Part shown: piece after piece, positions 23,914 to 32,263 of the stretch
How positions within the stretch are numbered: the first letter of the stretch is position 1
How the letters are laid out: the number at the start of each line of letters is the position of its first letter
Assembly (NCBI GenBank): GCA_002373205.1
Contig: DFJV01000164.1
Span: 1-37,405 of the forward strand
Direction: 5' to 3'
DNA length: 37,405 nucleotides
From: Treponema sp. UBA3662
GTDB taxonomy: Bacteria; Spirochaetota; Spirochaetia; Treponematales; Treponemataceae
Translations under genes and position numbers: made by a program
The notes under the pieces: generated by a model
What the model was told of the DNA's origin: nothing
The model's database searches: none
Seen by the model: the letters and a program-made list of their open reading frames with translations, nothing else

Positions 23914-25503
23914 ATGAAAAACGGAATTTTTTTATTTGCAGGGTTTGAAAAGACCCATGCTTTTGACAATATATTTTCCTCTGGAAAACAGTCTGCTTTT
24001 GAACTTTCTCTTGAATGGGCCTTGGGGCTGGAAGGAGAGTCATCTTTTGCGGTGGCGGTAACTCCTTCTTCCGAAGAGCCTGTAAAATCTGCCTTGCAAA
24101 AATGCGGGTGCCAGGAAAAATTTAACCTTGTAAAAAAAGACAAGTGGAACACTCAGCTTCTTTTGGAAGAACTTGCACTTTTTGCGTCAAGAACAGCGTC
24201 CTCCTGCGTGGTTTTTGCTTTTGGCGACTGCCCCTTCCTTAACAAGGCTTTGACCCGGCAAGTTTTGGAAAGCCACAAGAAATATCTGGCTGAATATTCA
24301 TTTGCGGACGGATGGCCTTTGGGTTTTGCACCAGAAGTGATTGATTGCGGTGCCCTGAACATTTTGAACGGCATTGCAAAGAGCGGGACTTGTGCCGCGG
24401 CGGAACTTCCGGTAACAAAGGAAAGTATTTTTGGAGTAATAAAGACGGACATAAATTCATTTGAGATAGAAACCGTAATGGCTCCCAAGGACTACAGGAT
24501 GTACCGCTTTGACTTTTCTTGCTCCACAAAGGCAAACACTCTATCCTGCCTTGAGCTTTGCAAGATGGAAAGTTTGGATGACGCAGAAGCCCTTTCTGAT
24601 GCTGCAGTAAAAAGCGCGGATGTTCAGCAGACGGTCCCTGCCTTTTACAACATTCAGATTTCTTGCCCGGAAAAGATTTTGACGGTTTACAATCCCTATT
24701 CAAAAAAGCCTCTTGAATCAAAAGGAATGGACTTTGAAAACTTCTGCAAGCTTGCTTCGGCAATCGAGGAATTTTCTGAGCAGGCAGTGGTGGGGCTTGG
24801 AACTTTTGCAGATCCATTGCTCAATGCGGAATTTGGAAAGTATGCAGAAGAAATTCTTTTGCACAAAGGACTTTCCCTTTTGATAGAGACGGATGCGCTT
24901 AATGTTTTGGAAGACAGCGTTATGCAGCAGGTAAAGAAACTTGCGGACTCTGAACCTTCCCGTGTTACTTGGATAGTAAGCATAGACGCATTCAGTCAGG
25001 AGGTATATAATTCCATTCACGGTTTTGGAGCGGAACAGTCTGCTTTTGCAAAGGCAACAAGGGCTGTGCAGGTTCTAAGCCAACTCTTCCCCGGCAACGT
25101 GTGGCCCCAGTTTACCAGGATGAATGCAAACGAGTGCGAGCTTGAATCTTTCTACCGCTATTGGCACGACAAGGCGTCTCCTTCTGGTGGCAACGTGATA
25201 ATTCAAAAGTTTGACCATGCCTGCCTCTTTTTTAGCGATGAGCGCCCTGCTGACCTTAGCCCACTCTTAAGGAATCCGTGCTGGCACTTAAAGAGGGACA
25301 TGACTGTTCTTGGCAACGGAGACGTTCCTTTGTGCAGGGAAAACGAGCCATTTGCAGATGAGCCATTAATTGTAGGAAATGTGTTTGCTGACGGAATAGA
25401 GGCTGTTTGGAATAAATTCAAGCCATATCTGAATGAGCATATAGAAAAAAAATACTGTGGCAAGTGCGGGAAATGCGATGAATACTATACCTTCAATTTT
25501 TAA
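23914..25503 (+). CDS. Spirochaete SPASM-domain protein lacking the radical-SAM cysteine triad
   Basis: The 529-residue protein matches my memory of the spirochaete-restricted spiro-SPASM group. Residues about 1-170 resemble a nucleotidyltransferase (GT-A) fold, with FAFGDCPFLN and YSFADGWPLGF. The middle looks like a radical-SAM barrel (VVGLGTFADPLL, LLIETDALN, WIVSIDAF, FPQ-like PQFTRMN), but the expected C-x3-C-x2-C reads SCPEKILTVYNP with one cysteine only. The C-terminus keeps SPASM-type cysteines: CWHLKRDMTVLGNGDVPLC and YCGKCGKC. The start is the ATG at 23914; a TTG at 23884 is possible and neither has a good ribosome site. It opens a run of six closely packed genes containing sugar-activation enzymes, which points to a modification role. 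Confidence 0.85.
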   Translation: MKNGIFLFAGFEKTHAFDNIFSSGKQSAFELSLEWALGLEGESSFAVAVTPSSEEPVKSALQKCGCQEKFNLVKKDKWNTQLLLEELALFASRTASSCVVFAFGDCPFLNKALTRQVLESHKKYLAEYSFADGWPLGFAPEVIDCGALNILNGIAKSGTCAAAELPVTKESIFGVIKTDINSFEIETVMAPKDYRMYRFDFSCSTKANTLSCLELCKMESLDDAEALSDAAVKSADVQQTVPAFYNIQISCPEKILTVYNPYSKKPLESKGMDFENFCKLASAIEEFSEQAVVGLGTFADPLLNAEFGKYAEEILLHKGLSLLIETDALNVLEDSVMQQVKKLADSEPSRVTWIVSIDAFSQEVYNSIHGFGAEQSAFAKATRAVQVLSQLFPGNVWPQFTRMNANECELESFYRYWHDKASPSGGNVIIQKFDHACLFFSDERPADLSPLLRNPCWHLKRDMTVLGNGDVPLCRENEPFADEPLIVGNVFADGIEAVWNKFKPYLNEHIEKKYCGKCGKCDEYYTFNF

Positions 25504-26431
25504 TCAGAGGCAGATAAACCATACCGTTATGGGCGGGGCAGAAAAATCATCCCCTGCAAAGATGCCGGTGGACTGCATAGTTCTTAACAGAACGGAAAAG
25601 GCTTCCAGGAGCCGTGTGTTTGACAATCTTATCTACCGCGGATTCAACAGCATAATAAGCGTAGAATCTAGTTCAAACCGCTTTGCAACGGAAAACGCAG
25701 CGTCTTTGTATCCCAGCGTTAGCTTTGTTGTTGCGCTGGAGAAAATAACAGAAGGGGACATGCTTAACCTTGGAATGTCTTTGGCAAGCGCTCCCTATGT
25801 GCTTGTCCTTCAGGATGACATGTGCATGGATGACATTTCTTTTACTCCGCAGCTTGCAAAAAAGCTTATGGCTCTTAATGATTTTTGCGTATGCCCAAGG
25901 CTTACAACTTCAACCTTCCAGTCAATTCCAATACGCTTCTTGCCCACTGTGGAAAAATCGGTTTTTACTGTGGCATCTTCGCCTTCTCTCCAGGAGGGGG
26001 ACGTTACGCTTTATCCTGCTGACCTTGCAGGCTTTTATGACCGCAACAAGTTCATTCAGCTGGGTGGGGCAGACTACACCATTTCTTCCGCATATTGGCA
26101 GAAGGTTGACTTGTTCTGCAGGGCATGGCTTTGGGGAGAAAGGGTTTCTGTACAGACGGCCTTCTCCTTTTCATATTCTGGTGACGTTCCGGAAGAAAAC
26201 CAAACGGTGGATTCTTCATACCTCCGCTTCTACATAAAAAACCTTTTGCCTGTCTTTAAGAATGACCATGCGGAAATACCGCTAAGTTCTTTCTTTGCAT
26301 TCAGGGCTCACCGTTCCTGTTCATTCAGAGATGCGCTGGAACTTTTTGGGCTTGCAAGAAAGTGGACGGAAAAGAACAAGTACAGGTTTAAAAAAGACGC
26401 AGCAACTTTAATTCAAAACTGGGGAAAATAG
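25478..26431 (+). CDS. Glycosyltransferase-like protein (GT-A fold)
   Basis: The 317-residue protein resembles a compact family-2-type glycosyltransferase. After an N-terminal stretch it has MPVDCIVLNRTEKAS, a nucleotide-binding strand, then VSFVVALEKITEGDMLNLGMSLASAPYVLVLQDDMCMDD, where QDDM is in the place of the sugar-nucleotide-binding D-x-D motif. A second region with FIQLGGADYTISSAYWQKVDLFCRAWLWGER fits the acceptor part. No membrane segment is seen. The start is uncertain: the ATG at 25478 (GGGA upstream) overlaps the end of the SPASM gene; ATGs at 25529 and 25562 are alternatives. The next gene begins immediately after its stop. Confidence 0.75.
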   Translation: MNTIPSIFNQRQINHTVMGGAEKSSPAKMPVDCIVLNRTEKASRSRVFDNLIYRGFNSIISVESSSNRFATENAASLYPSVSFVVALEKITEGDMLNLGMSLASAPYVLVLQDDMCMDDISFTPQLAKKLMALNDFCVCPRLTTSTFQSIPIRFLPTVEKSVFTVASSPSLQEGDVTLYPADLAGFYDRNKFIQLGGADYTISSAYWQKVDLFCRAWLWGERVSVQTAFSFSYSGDVPEENQTVDSSYLRFYIKNLLPVFKNDHAEIPLSSFFAFRAHRSCSFRDALELFGLARKWTEKNKYRFKKDAATLIQNWGK

Positions 26432-28984
26432 ATGGGAGTTTTTGATTTGTTCGGTAAGAAAAAGGATAGAGTGGTCCTGATTGTACAGTGCAGGCTTTCT
26501 TCTACAAGGCTTCCCCGAAAGGCTCTCTTGCCGCTTGGTGGATATAGCATACTCGAATGGGTTCTTGCCTCCATGAAGAAAGTTCCCTGTGACGCATATT
26601 ATCTTGCGGTTGATTCGGAAAGTGCCCCCGAACTTGAATTTGCTGCTAAGAAGTGCGGCTGGAATTTTTTTGCTGGAAGCAAAGAGGATGTTTTGGACAG
26701 GTTCTGCAAGACAATAGAAGTGTCCAAGGCAGACATTGTTGTTCGTGCTACGGCAGACAATCCATTCCTCTTTTACGATGCCGCTTCTGAACTTCTTGAG
26801 GAATACAAAAAGCGCAAGGCTTCTTCCAGTGTTGACTATATAACATGGACAGGCCTTCCCCATGGTTCAGGAATCGAAATCTTTTCTGCACAGGCTCTTC
26901 TTGAAGCTTCAAAGCTTAGGAACCTGACGGCAGAAGACCATGAGCACGTAGGTCCTGCACTTTACAAGCATCAGGATCATTTTAACTGCCTCTTCCTAAA
27001 GTCTCCGTCCGCCTACCATTATCCGAATCTTAGGACAACAATAGACACTGCAAGCGACTACAGAAGGGCTCTGGCATTTGTAAGGGCCGTATCTTCAAAC
27101 AAGGCAAAAACAACAGACACTCTGCTTAAAAAGAATATCCTTGAGCCCTATACATCAAAGGAAATAATCCGCGGTATGCAGATAGCTTCCGTAAAATACC
27201 CCATGATTCTTATTCCAAGCACAAAAAAAGGTTCGGGTACTGGACACCTCCGCCGCTGCCTTGACTTGGCATGCAAGACGGGTGCAGACATTTATGTTCC
27301 TGAAGACTGCGGCTTGGAACAGTCAAAGGCTCTCTTGGAAGAAGCATATACAGAAGGACTCCAGAAGTGGCAGCTTGTGTCTTCTCTGGAAAACATTTCA
27401 AGCTACAATCTTGCGGTAACGGATTTGTTCAGGACAGACGAGGCTGAAGCAAAGAAAATTTCCATGCAGTGCCCTGTTGCAAGTATAGACGAGGGTGCTC
27501 TTGAAACTGAATGGGCTGACTACCTTCTGGATATAATCCCGTCGTTGGGTTATACAAGAAAGCCAAACCTTGCTGAACCAGGATTCATCATCCTTCCAAA
27601 GAACCGCCGTTCGGAAGAAGAGAGAAGTGCAAAAATTCATACCGCTCTTGTGGTGCTTGGTGGGGAAGACCCGGCATCTCTTGCATTCCCTTCCGCCATT
27701 GCGCTTGCTGAATGCGGTCTTTACGTAACAGCTATAGCAGGCGACGCTTCCAAGGCAAAGGCCTTACAGGATCAGGTTCCGGAAAATCTTTCCAAGTACA
27801 TTCGGGTAATAGAACCTGTAATTAATTTGCGGGAAAAACTTTTTGAATTTGACCTTGTTGTAACACATTACGGATTTACTGCCTTTGAGGCTTCTGCTGC
27901 AGGTTGCGCCGTAATCCTTTTGGGTACGACTCCGCTACACGAAAGCCTTGCAGAAAAATATTCCTTTAAATGCGTTCAGGCATCCCTAATCAATAAGGAG
28001 TCTTTCCAAAAACTTTTGGCGGACAAAAAATCCCTTTACAGAGACATAAAGGAAAACGGAATTCACGAGCTTGACTCTTTTATACTGAACCTTTCGCAAG
28101 GAACAAACCTTAACTGTCCGGTCTGCCGGGAAGAAAAGAAGTCTTGGCCAAAAGACCCCCTCATTGCCCGTACTCCAGAAAGAACCTTCCGGCGTTGCCA
28201 AAAATGCGGTATGCTCTACATGTCGTGGACAATTCAAAGCCATCAGACTGAATACAATCATGACTACTTCTATGATGACTACAAAAAGCAGTACGGAAAA
28301 ACCTATCAGGATGACTTTGAAAACATAAAGGCCCAGTGTGTGCGCAGGGTTAGCATAATCGACTTTATCTACCGCCGCGGACATTCATCCGTAACGCCAA
28401 CCGTACTGGACATTGGCTGTGCTCTGGGTCCCTTCCTTGATGCCGCAAATGATTCTGGCTGGCATGTTTTTGGAACAGACATTTCTAAGGATGCGGTTGA
28501 ATACGTTCAGAACACCTTGCACTATCCAGCCCTGCTTGCTTCTTTCCCCGATGCGGATGTTGCCGGAGAATTTGGAGTGGACAAATTTGATGCAGTAACA
28601 ATGTGGTACGTAATTGAACATTTCCAGGACTTGGACAGCGTTTTAAAGGCGGTTTCAAAAATAGTAAAGAAGGGCGGCATATTTGCATTCAGCACCCCGT
28701 CTGCTGCCGGTGTAAGCGAAAAATACAATACGGATGAATTTTTTGCTCAAAGTCCCGCTGATCATTATACCCTCTGGGAACCCAAGCGTTGCGCGTCCAT
28801 ACTAAGAAAATACGGATTCAAGGTTGTGCGCACTGTCTCGACAGGAATTCATCCCGAAAGATTTCCTTCAATAAAAAAGAGCGGTTCGGATTCAAAGTCA
28901 TTGAAGTTCCGCATGTACAAAACCTTCAGCATGCTTTTTAAGCTGGGGGATACTTTTGAAGTCTATTGCAGGAAGGTGAACTAA
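26432..28984 (+). CDS. Three-domain fusion: SpsF-type cytidylyltransferase, PseG-like domain, zinc-ribbon methyltransferase
   Basis: The 850-residue protein joins three enzymes. Residues 13-240 are an SpsF-type nucleotidyltransferase: LIVQCRLSSTRLPRKALLPL, GSKEDVLDRF and VVRATADNPF, as in CMP-sugar synthetases. Residues about 255-560 resemble PseG (UDP-sugar hydrolase of the GT-B fold): KKGSGTGHLRRCLDLA, LVVLGGEDPASL and VVTHYGFTAFEASAAG. Residues about 565-850 begin with a CPVC...CQKC zinc ribbon, followed by a methyltransferase with VLDIGCALGPFLDAA and WYVIEHFQDLDSVL. SpsF-like and PseG domains belong to nonulosonic-acid pathways, and methylated nonulosonates decorate some flagellins. The gene starts directly after the glycosyltransferase stop, with GGGGA upstream, and precedes an ATP-grasp gene by two bases. 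Confidence 0.9.
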   Translation: MGVFDLFGKKKDRVVLIVQCRLSSTRLPRKALLPLGGYSILEWVLASMKKVPCDAYYLAVDSESAPELEFAAKKCGWNFFAGSKEDVLDRFCKTIEVSKADIVVRATADNPFLFYDAASELLEEYKKRKASSSVDYITWTGLPHGSGIEIFSAQALLEASKLRNLTAEDHEHVGPALYKHQDHFNCLFLKSPSAYHYPNLRTTIDTASDYRRALAFVRAVSSNKAKTTDTLLKKNILEPYTSKEIIRGMQIASVKYPMILIPSTKKGSGTGHLRRCLDLACKTGADIYVPEDCGLEQSKALLEEAYTEGLQKWQLVSSLENISSYNLAVTDLFRTDEAEAKKISMQCPVASIDEGALETEWADYLLDIIPSLGYTRKPNLAEPGFIILPKNRRSEEERSAKIHTALVVLGGEDPASLAFPSAIALAECGLYVTAIAGDASKAKALQDQVPENLSKYIRVIEPVINLREKLFEFDLVVTHYGFTAFEASAAGCAVILLGTTPLHESLAEKYSFKCVQASLINKESFQKLLADKKSLYRDIKENGIHELDSFILNLSQGTNLNCPVCREEKKSWPKDPLIARTPERTFRRCQKCGMLYMSWTIQSHQTEYNHDYFYDDYKKQYGKTYQDDFENIKAQCVRRVSIIDFIYRRGHSSVTPTVLDIGCALGPFLDAANDSGWHVFGTDISKDAVEYVQNTLHYPALLASFPDADVAGEFGVDKFDAVTMWYVIEHFQDLDSVLKAVSKIVKKGGIFAFSTPSAAGVSEKYNTDEFFAQSPADHYTLWEPKRCASILRKYGFKVVRTVSTGIHPERFPSIKKSGSDSKSLKFRMYKTFSMLFKLGDTFEVYCRKVN

Positions 28985-28986
28985 TT

Positions 28987-30627
28987 ATGGATGGCAGATA
29001 TGTTTTGATTTTGGGAGCAGGCCTCATGCAGCGGCCGTCTTTTGAAGCCGCAAAGGAACTTGGCTTTAAGGTGCTTGCCGTAGATGCGAACCCCAATGCG
29101 GTTTGCGTACCCTTTGCCGACCACTTTGAGCTTATAGACCTAAAAGACCGCGAGAAAATTGCAGAATTTGCACTTTTGCACAAGGAAAATATTGCCGGTG
29201 TCTTTACAGCAGGAACTGACTTTTCTGCATCCGTAAGCTACGTGGCCCAAAAATGCGGATTCAAGTCCCATTCATTTGAAGCAGCCGTAAATGCAAGCGA
29301 CAAGATAAAGATGAGGGGCTGCTTTAAGGCAATGAATGTAAGTTCCCCTGAATTTACGCAGATTGAGAGGTCCCACATTGCTTCATTCCTAAAACCGGAA
29401 ATCCTTGACTCAATGAAATTTCCCAAGGTTGTAAAGCCGGTGGACAACATGGGTGCAAGGGGCTGCCGTCTTATAAGAAACAAGGCAGAATTCCTTCCCG
29501 CAGTGGAAGATGCCGCCCGCAACTCAAGAAGCGGAAGGGCCATTCTCGAAGACTACATGGAAGGGCCTGAATTTTCCATAGACTCCGTTGTTTACAATGG
29601 CACGCTTACAATTACCGGTTTTGCAGACCGCCACATCTATTACCCGCCATATTTTATAGAGATGGGGCACACAATGCCGTCGGTGTTTGATGAAGAAAAA
29701 AAGCTGGAGCTTATCCAGACTTTTGCAAAAGGAATAGCTGCATTGGGATTAACATGCGGTGCTGCCAAGGCAGACATAAAGTATACTGCAAAGGGCCCCA
29801 TGATTGGAGAAATAGCGGCACGCCTTTCCGGAGGCTACATGTCTGGCTGGACATACCCCTACGCATCATCGCTTAATCTTACAAAGTCATTGATGCAGAT
29901 TGCACTTGGCCTTGAGCCCAAGGAACTGCTTGACCAAAGAATTCCTCTTGATGTAAAAGACTGTCCCTTCAAGGTTTACGAAGTTACATGCAAAAACGTA
30001 AGCGCAGAAAGGGCATGGATTTCCATACCGGGAAAAATCCACAAGGTCTACAACGCAGACAGTGCATCTTGCCATCCTTTTGTAAAGAACATGTTCTTTA
30101 GAAACAGAAAGGGCAATACCGTAAGCTTTCCCCGCAACAATGTGGAAAAATGCGGCAACGTAATTTCTCTTGCACCAACGCATGAACTTGCCGTTGAGGC
30201 CGCAGAGAAAAGTGTTTCCACACTTGTTTTGCGTCTGGAAAAGAACAACAGGGCAACCCAGGAATTCCTGGAAGGTAAGTGCCACAAGAGCGAAAAATCT
30301 TTCCCGCCGGATGCCTTTGCACTTGATGAAGGGCAGAAAAAAACTTTGCTTGATTTTGCAGACAAAAACCCTGTCTTTGAAAAAGATGTAAGCGCAGTTT
30401 CTTTCTTTCCGCAGGGTATTATAGAAAATCTTTCATCCGTTTTTGACTACAACCACAGAAGCTTGGCTCAAACGCTAAAGCTATTTGATTCCATCTCCCC
30501 AAGCCATGCAAGGCTGGACACAAAGCTTTTCGTAAGAGCATTGATTAGGGGTGGAATTCAGGGTATACTTTATGTAGCGGACTGCAATGCTGCAAAAAAG
30601 GAAAGACGGGGGTTCCCATTTAAATGA
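28987..30627 (+). CDS. ATP-grasp ligase
   Basis: The 546-residue protein has a Rossmann-like pre-ATP-grasp domain (YVLILGAGLMQRPSFEAAKELG, VLAVDANPNA), then the ATP-grasp fold: a small loop FPKVVKPVDNMGARGC (about 150-165), RAILEDYMEGPEFSIDSVVYNG, and the metal-binding strand GAAKADIKYTAKGPMIGEIAARLSGGYMSGW. Such enzymes join a carboxylate (as acyl phosphate) to an amine, alcohol or other nucleophile; the substrates are not evident. About 200 further C-terminal residues have no recognised domain. The ATG at 28987 follows the previous stop by two bases and has GGAAGG about 10 bases upstream. The last bases overlap the start of the amidase gene. Confidence 0.9.
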   Translation: MDGRYVLILGAGLMQRPSFEAAKELGFKVLAVDANPNAVCVPFADHFELIDLKDREKIAEFALLHKENIAGVFTAGTDFSASVSYVAQKCGFKSHSFEAAVNASDKIKMRGCFKAMNVSSPEFTQIERSHIASFLKPEILDSMKFPKVVKPVDNMGARGCRLIRNKAEFLPAVEDAARNSRSGRAILEDYMEGPEFSIDSVVYNGTLTITGFADRHIYYPPYFIEMGHTMPSVFDEEKKLELIQTFAKGIAALGLTCGAAKADIKYTAKGPMIGEIAARLSGGYMSGWTYPYASSLNLTKSLMQIALGLEPKELLDQRIPLDVKDCPFKVYEVTCKNVSAERAWISIPGKIHKVYNADSASCHPFVKNMFFRNRKGNTVSFPRNNVEKCGNVISLAPTHELAVEAAEKSVSTLVLRLEKNNRATQEFLEGKCHKSEKSFPPDAFALDEGQKKTLLDFADKNPVFEKDVSAVSFFPQGIIENLSSVFDYNHRSLAQTLKLFDSISPSHARLDTKLFVRALIRGGIQGILYVADCNAAKKERRGFPFK

Positions 30628-31676
30628 AAAGGAAGGGAAGGGCTTTTTTATTTATTATTTTTCTCTCCATTTTGAACACTGCCGTCTTCGCAGGAACTAC
30701 GCAAGCAGACGTAAACCTTTTGGAAAGTTCAATAGAGGCCGGCATAAGCGTATACTGGGATCCTTTTTCCCTTTCCGGAGTTATGGAAAAAAACGGAAAG
30801 CAGATTTCCTTTAAGGCTGGCGGAGACTTTGCCCTTAAGAATTACAGCACAATCATGAACGAAAAAGCGCCCTACCTAAAGGACGGAGTTCTCTTTGCAG
30901 GACAAAAATTCATGACTGCCGCCATAAATTATTTTAAGGAGCAGGATTCCCAGAACCATTACAAGGTTGGCGTTATCCTTATTGATCCCGGTCACGGCGG
31001 AAAAGACCCCGGTGCAAGCGCAACTCATGTAATAAAGGGAAAGTCGGTAAAGGTCGTGGAAAAGGACGTTAACCTGAACATAGGCCTAAAGCTCTACAAG
31101 TGCCTAAAAAAAGCCTATCCCGACAAGCGCATAATAATGACCCGCGACAAGGACGTTTACCTTTCTCTTGGTCAGAGGACGGAGATAGCAAATTCGGTAA
31201 AGCTTGCCCCAAACGAAGCCATTGTCTATGTTTCAATCCACGTTAACGCAAGCCTGGACAAAAACGCTTCGGGCTACGAGGTCTGGTATCTTTCCCCAGG
31301 CTACAGACGCAAGGTCTTGAACAAGGACGTAAGCGAAGACAACGACATCAATACGATTGTAAATGCCATCATGGAGGAAGAATACACCACTGAGTCCGTG
31401 CTGATTTCAAAATTCATAATGGAAGGAATAAAGGCCCAGGTTGGAAAACTAAGCTCTTCCCGCGGAATAAAGGCAGAGGAATGGTTTGTAGTGCGCAATG
31501 CAAAAATGCCAAGCGTGCTTGTAGAGACAGGCTTCCTTACAAATCCGGAGGAGGGGGCTCTCCTTGCAGATGAGGACTACTTGCAAAAGATTGCCTTTGG
31601 GATATATAATGGGCTCCAAGCGTTTGTAACGCATTTTGAACGTTCAAGAGGATTTACAGTAAAAAATGAAAAATAA
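30624..31676 (+). CDS. N-acetylmuramoyl-L-alanine amidase (Amidase_3), exported
   Basis: This zinc amidase cuts the bond between MurNAc and the stem peptide of peptidoglycan in the periplasm. The 350-residue protein has a signal peptide (about 1-23, ending TAVFA) and an N-terminal domain of about 85 residues that resembles copper-amine-oxidase-N-like binding modules. The Amidase_3 domain has zinc ligands His124 (DPGHGG), Glu147 (VEKDVNL) and His206 (SIHVNAS), and the catalytic Glu in LVETGFLTNPEE. The start overlaps the ATP-grasp stop (ATGA) and the end overlaps the GerMN gene. As I recall, T. pallidum also has an amidase and a small gene upstream of flaA, so this part is probably conserved. 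Confidence 0.95.
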   Translation: MKRKGRAFLFIIFLSILNTAVFAGTTQADVNLLESSIEAGISVYWDPFSLSGVMEKNGKQISFKAGGDFALKNYSTIMNEKAPYLKDGVLFAGQKFMTAAINYFKEQDSQNHYKVGVILIDPGHGGKDPGASATHVIKGKSVKVVEKDVNLNIGLKLYKCLKKAYPDKRIIMTRDKDVYLSLGQRTEIANSVKLAPNEAIVYVSIHVNASLDKNASGYEVWYLSPGYRRKVLNKDVSEDNDINTIVNAIMEEEYTTESVLISKFIMEGIKAQVGKLSSSRGIKAEEWFVVRNAKMPSVLVETGFLTNPEEGALLADEDYLQKIAFGIYNGLQAFVTHFERSRGFTVKNEK

Positions 31677-32130
31677 GCCCTATTTTATTACGGCATTCGT
31701 ATGCGCCGCTCTTGCAGTGGGTGCAGCCGCCATCTCCCTGCTTTCAATTCAAAAAAGAGACAAGTCTTTTAGAACCCTTATGTATTTTCCCTCATTCGAA
31801 AACGGAAAGACCTATACAGAAGAGCGGTTTATTCCAAAAGACTCAGCCCAGGGAACAGAGCGCTATTTTGTTGATGATCTTTTGTTGGGCCCCTTGACGC
31901 ACAGCTACAAAAAGCTTTTTCCCGGAGAAACCACAGTGGAATTTTTTACTGTGGATGCGGACGGCACAGCCTACATAGGATTAAGCAAGGGAGCGTTAAA
32001 GAGTTCAGACGATGCTGCCGATATTAATACAGGAATATCCCTTTTAAAAAGGAATATTGTGATGAACTTCACAAAAATAAATACCGTTTTGGTGTACATT
32101 GACGGTAAAAGTGTCTGTGAAAAAAGCTGA
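31666..32130 (+). CDS. GerMN-domain membrane-anchored protein
   Basis: The 154-residue protein has one N-terminal membrane anchor (about 6-26, YFITAFVCAALAVGAAAISLL) and a periplasmic GerMN-type domain: TLMYFPSFENGKTYTEERFI, then ERYFVDDLLLGPLTHSYKKLFPGETTVEFFTVDADGTAYIGLS and LLKRNIVMNFTKINTVLVYIDGK. In spore formers such domains occur in GerM, and elsewhere they accompany cell-wall amidases, as here, where the start overlaps the amidase gene by 11 bases. A cofactor or scaffold role for the amidase is the likely function. No terminator is seen before the flaA promoter, so some read-through into flaA is possible. Confidence 0.85.
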   Translation: MKNKPYFITAFVCAALAVGAAAISLLSIQKRDKSFRTLMYFPSFENGKTYTEERFIPKDSAQGTERYFVDDLLLGPLTHSYKKLFPGETTVEFFTVDADGTAYIGLSKGALKSSDDAADINTGISLLKRNIVMNFTKINTVLVYIDGKSVCEKS

Positions 32131-32190
32131 TTTTTGATGCGCTTCAAGATTGAAGAGATTTTAAAAAAATCAAATTCTTTCAAAAAAACG

Positions 32191-32219
32191 TTGACAAAAT
32201 GACTTTCTTAATAGATACT
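32191..32219 (+). promoter_or_regulatory. Strong promoter of flaA
   Basis: TTGACA (32191-32196) and GATACT (32214-32219) are 17 bases apart, with about 38 bases of leader and AAGGAG before the ATG at 32264. The housekeeping-type promoter fits a sheath protein transcribed separately from sigma-28 flagellin genes. Confidence 0.8.
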
Positions 32220-32263
32220 ATTACTAACAAGGCTACATCAAAAATGTATTAAAGGAGCTTCGA

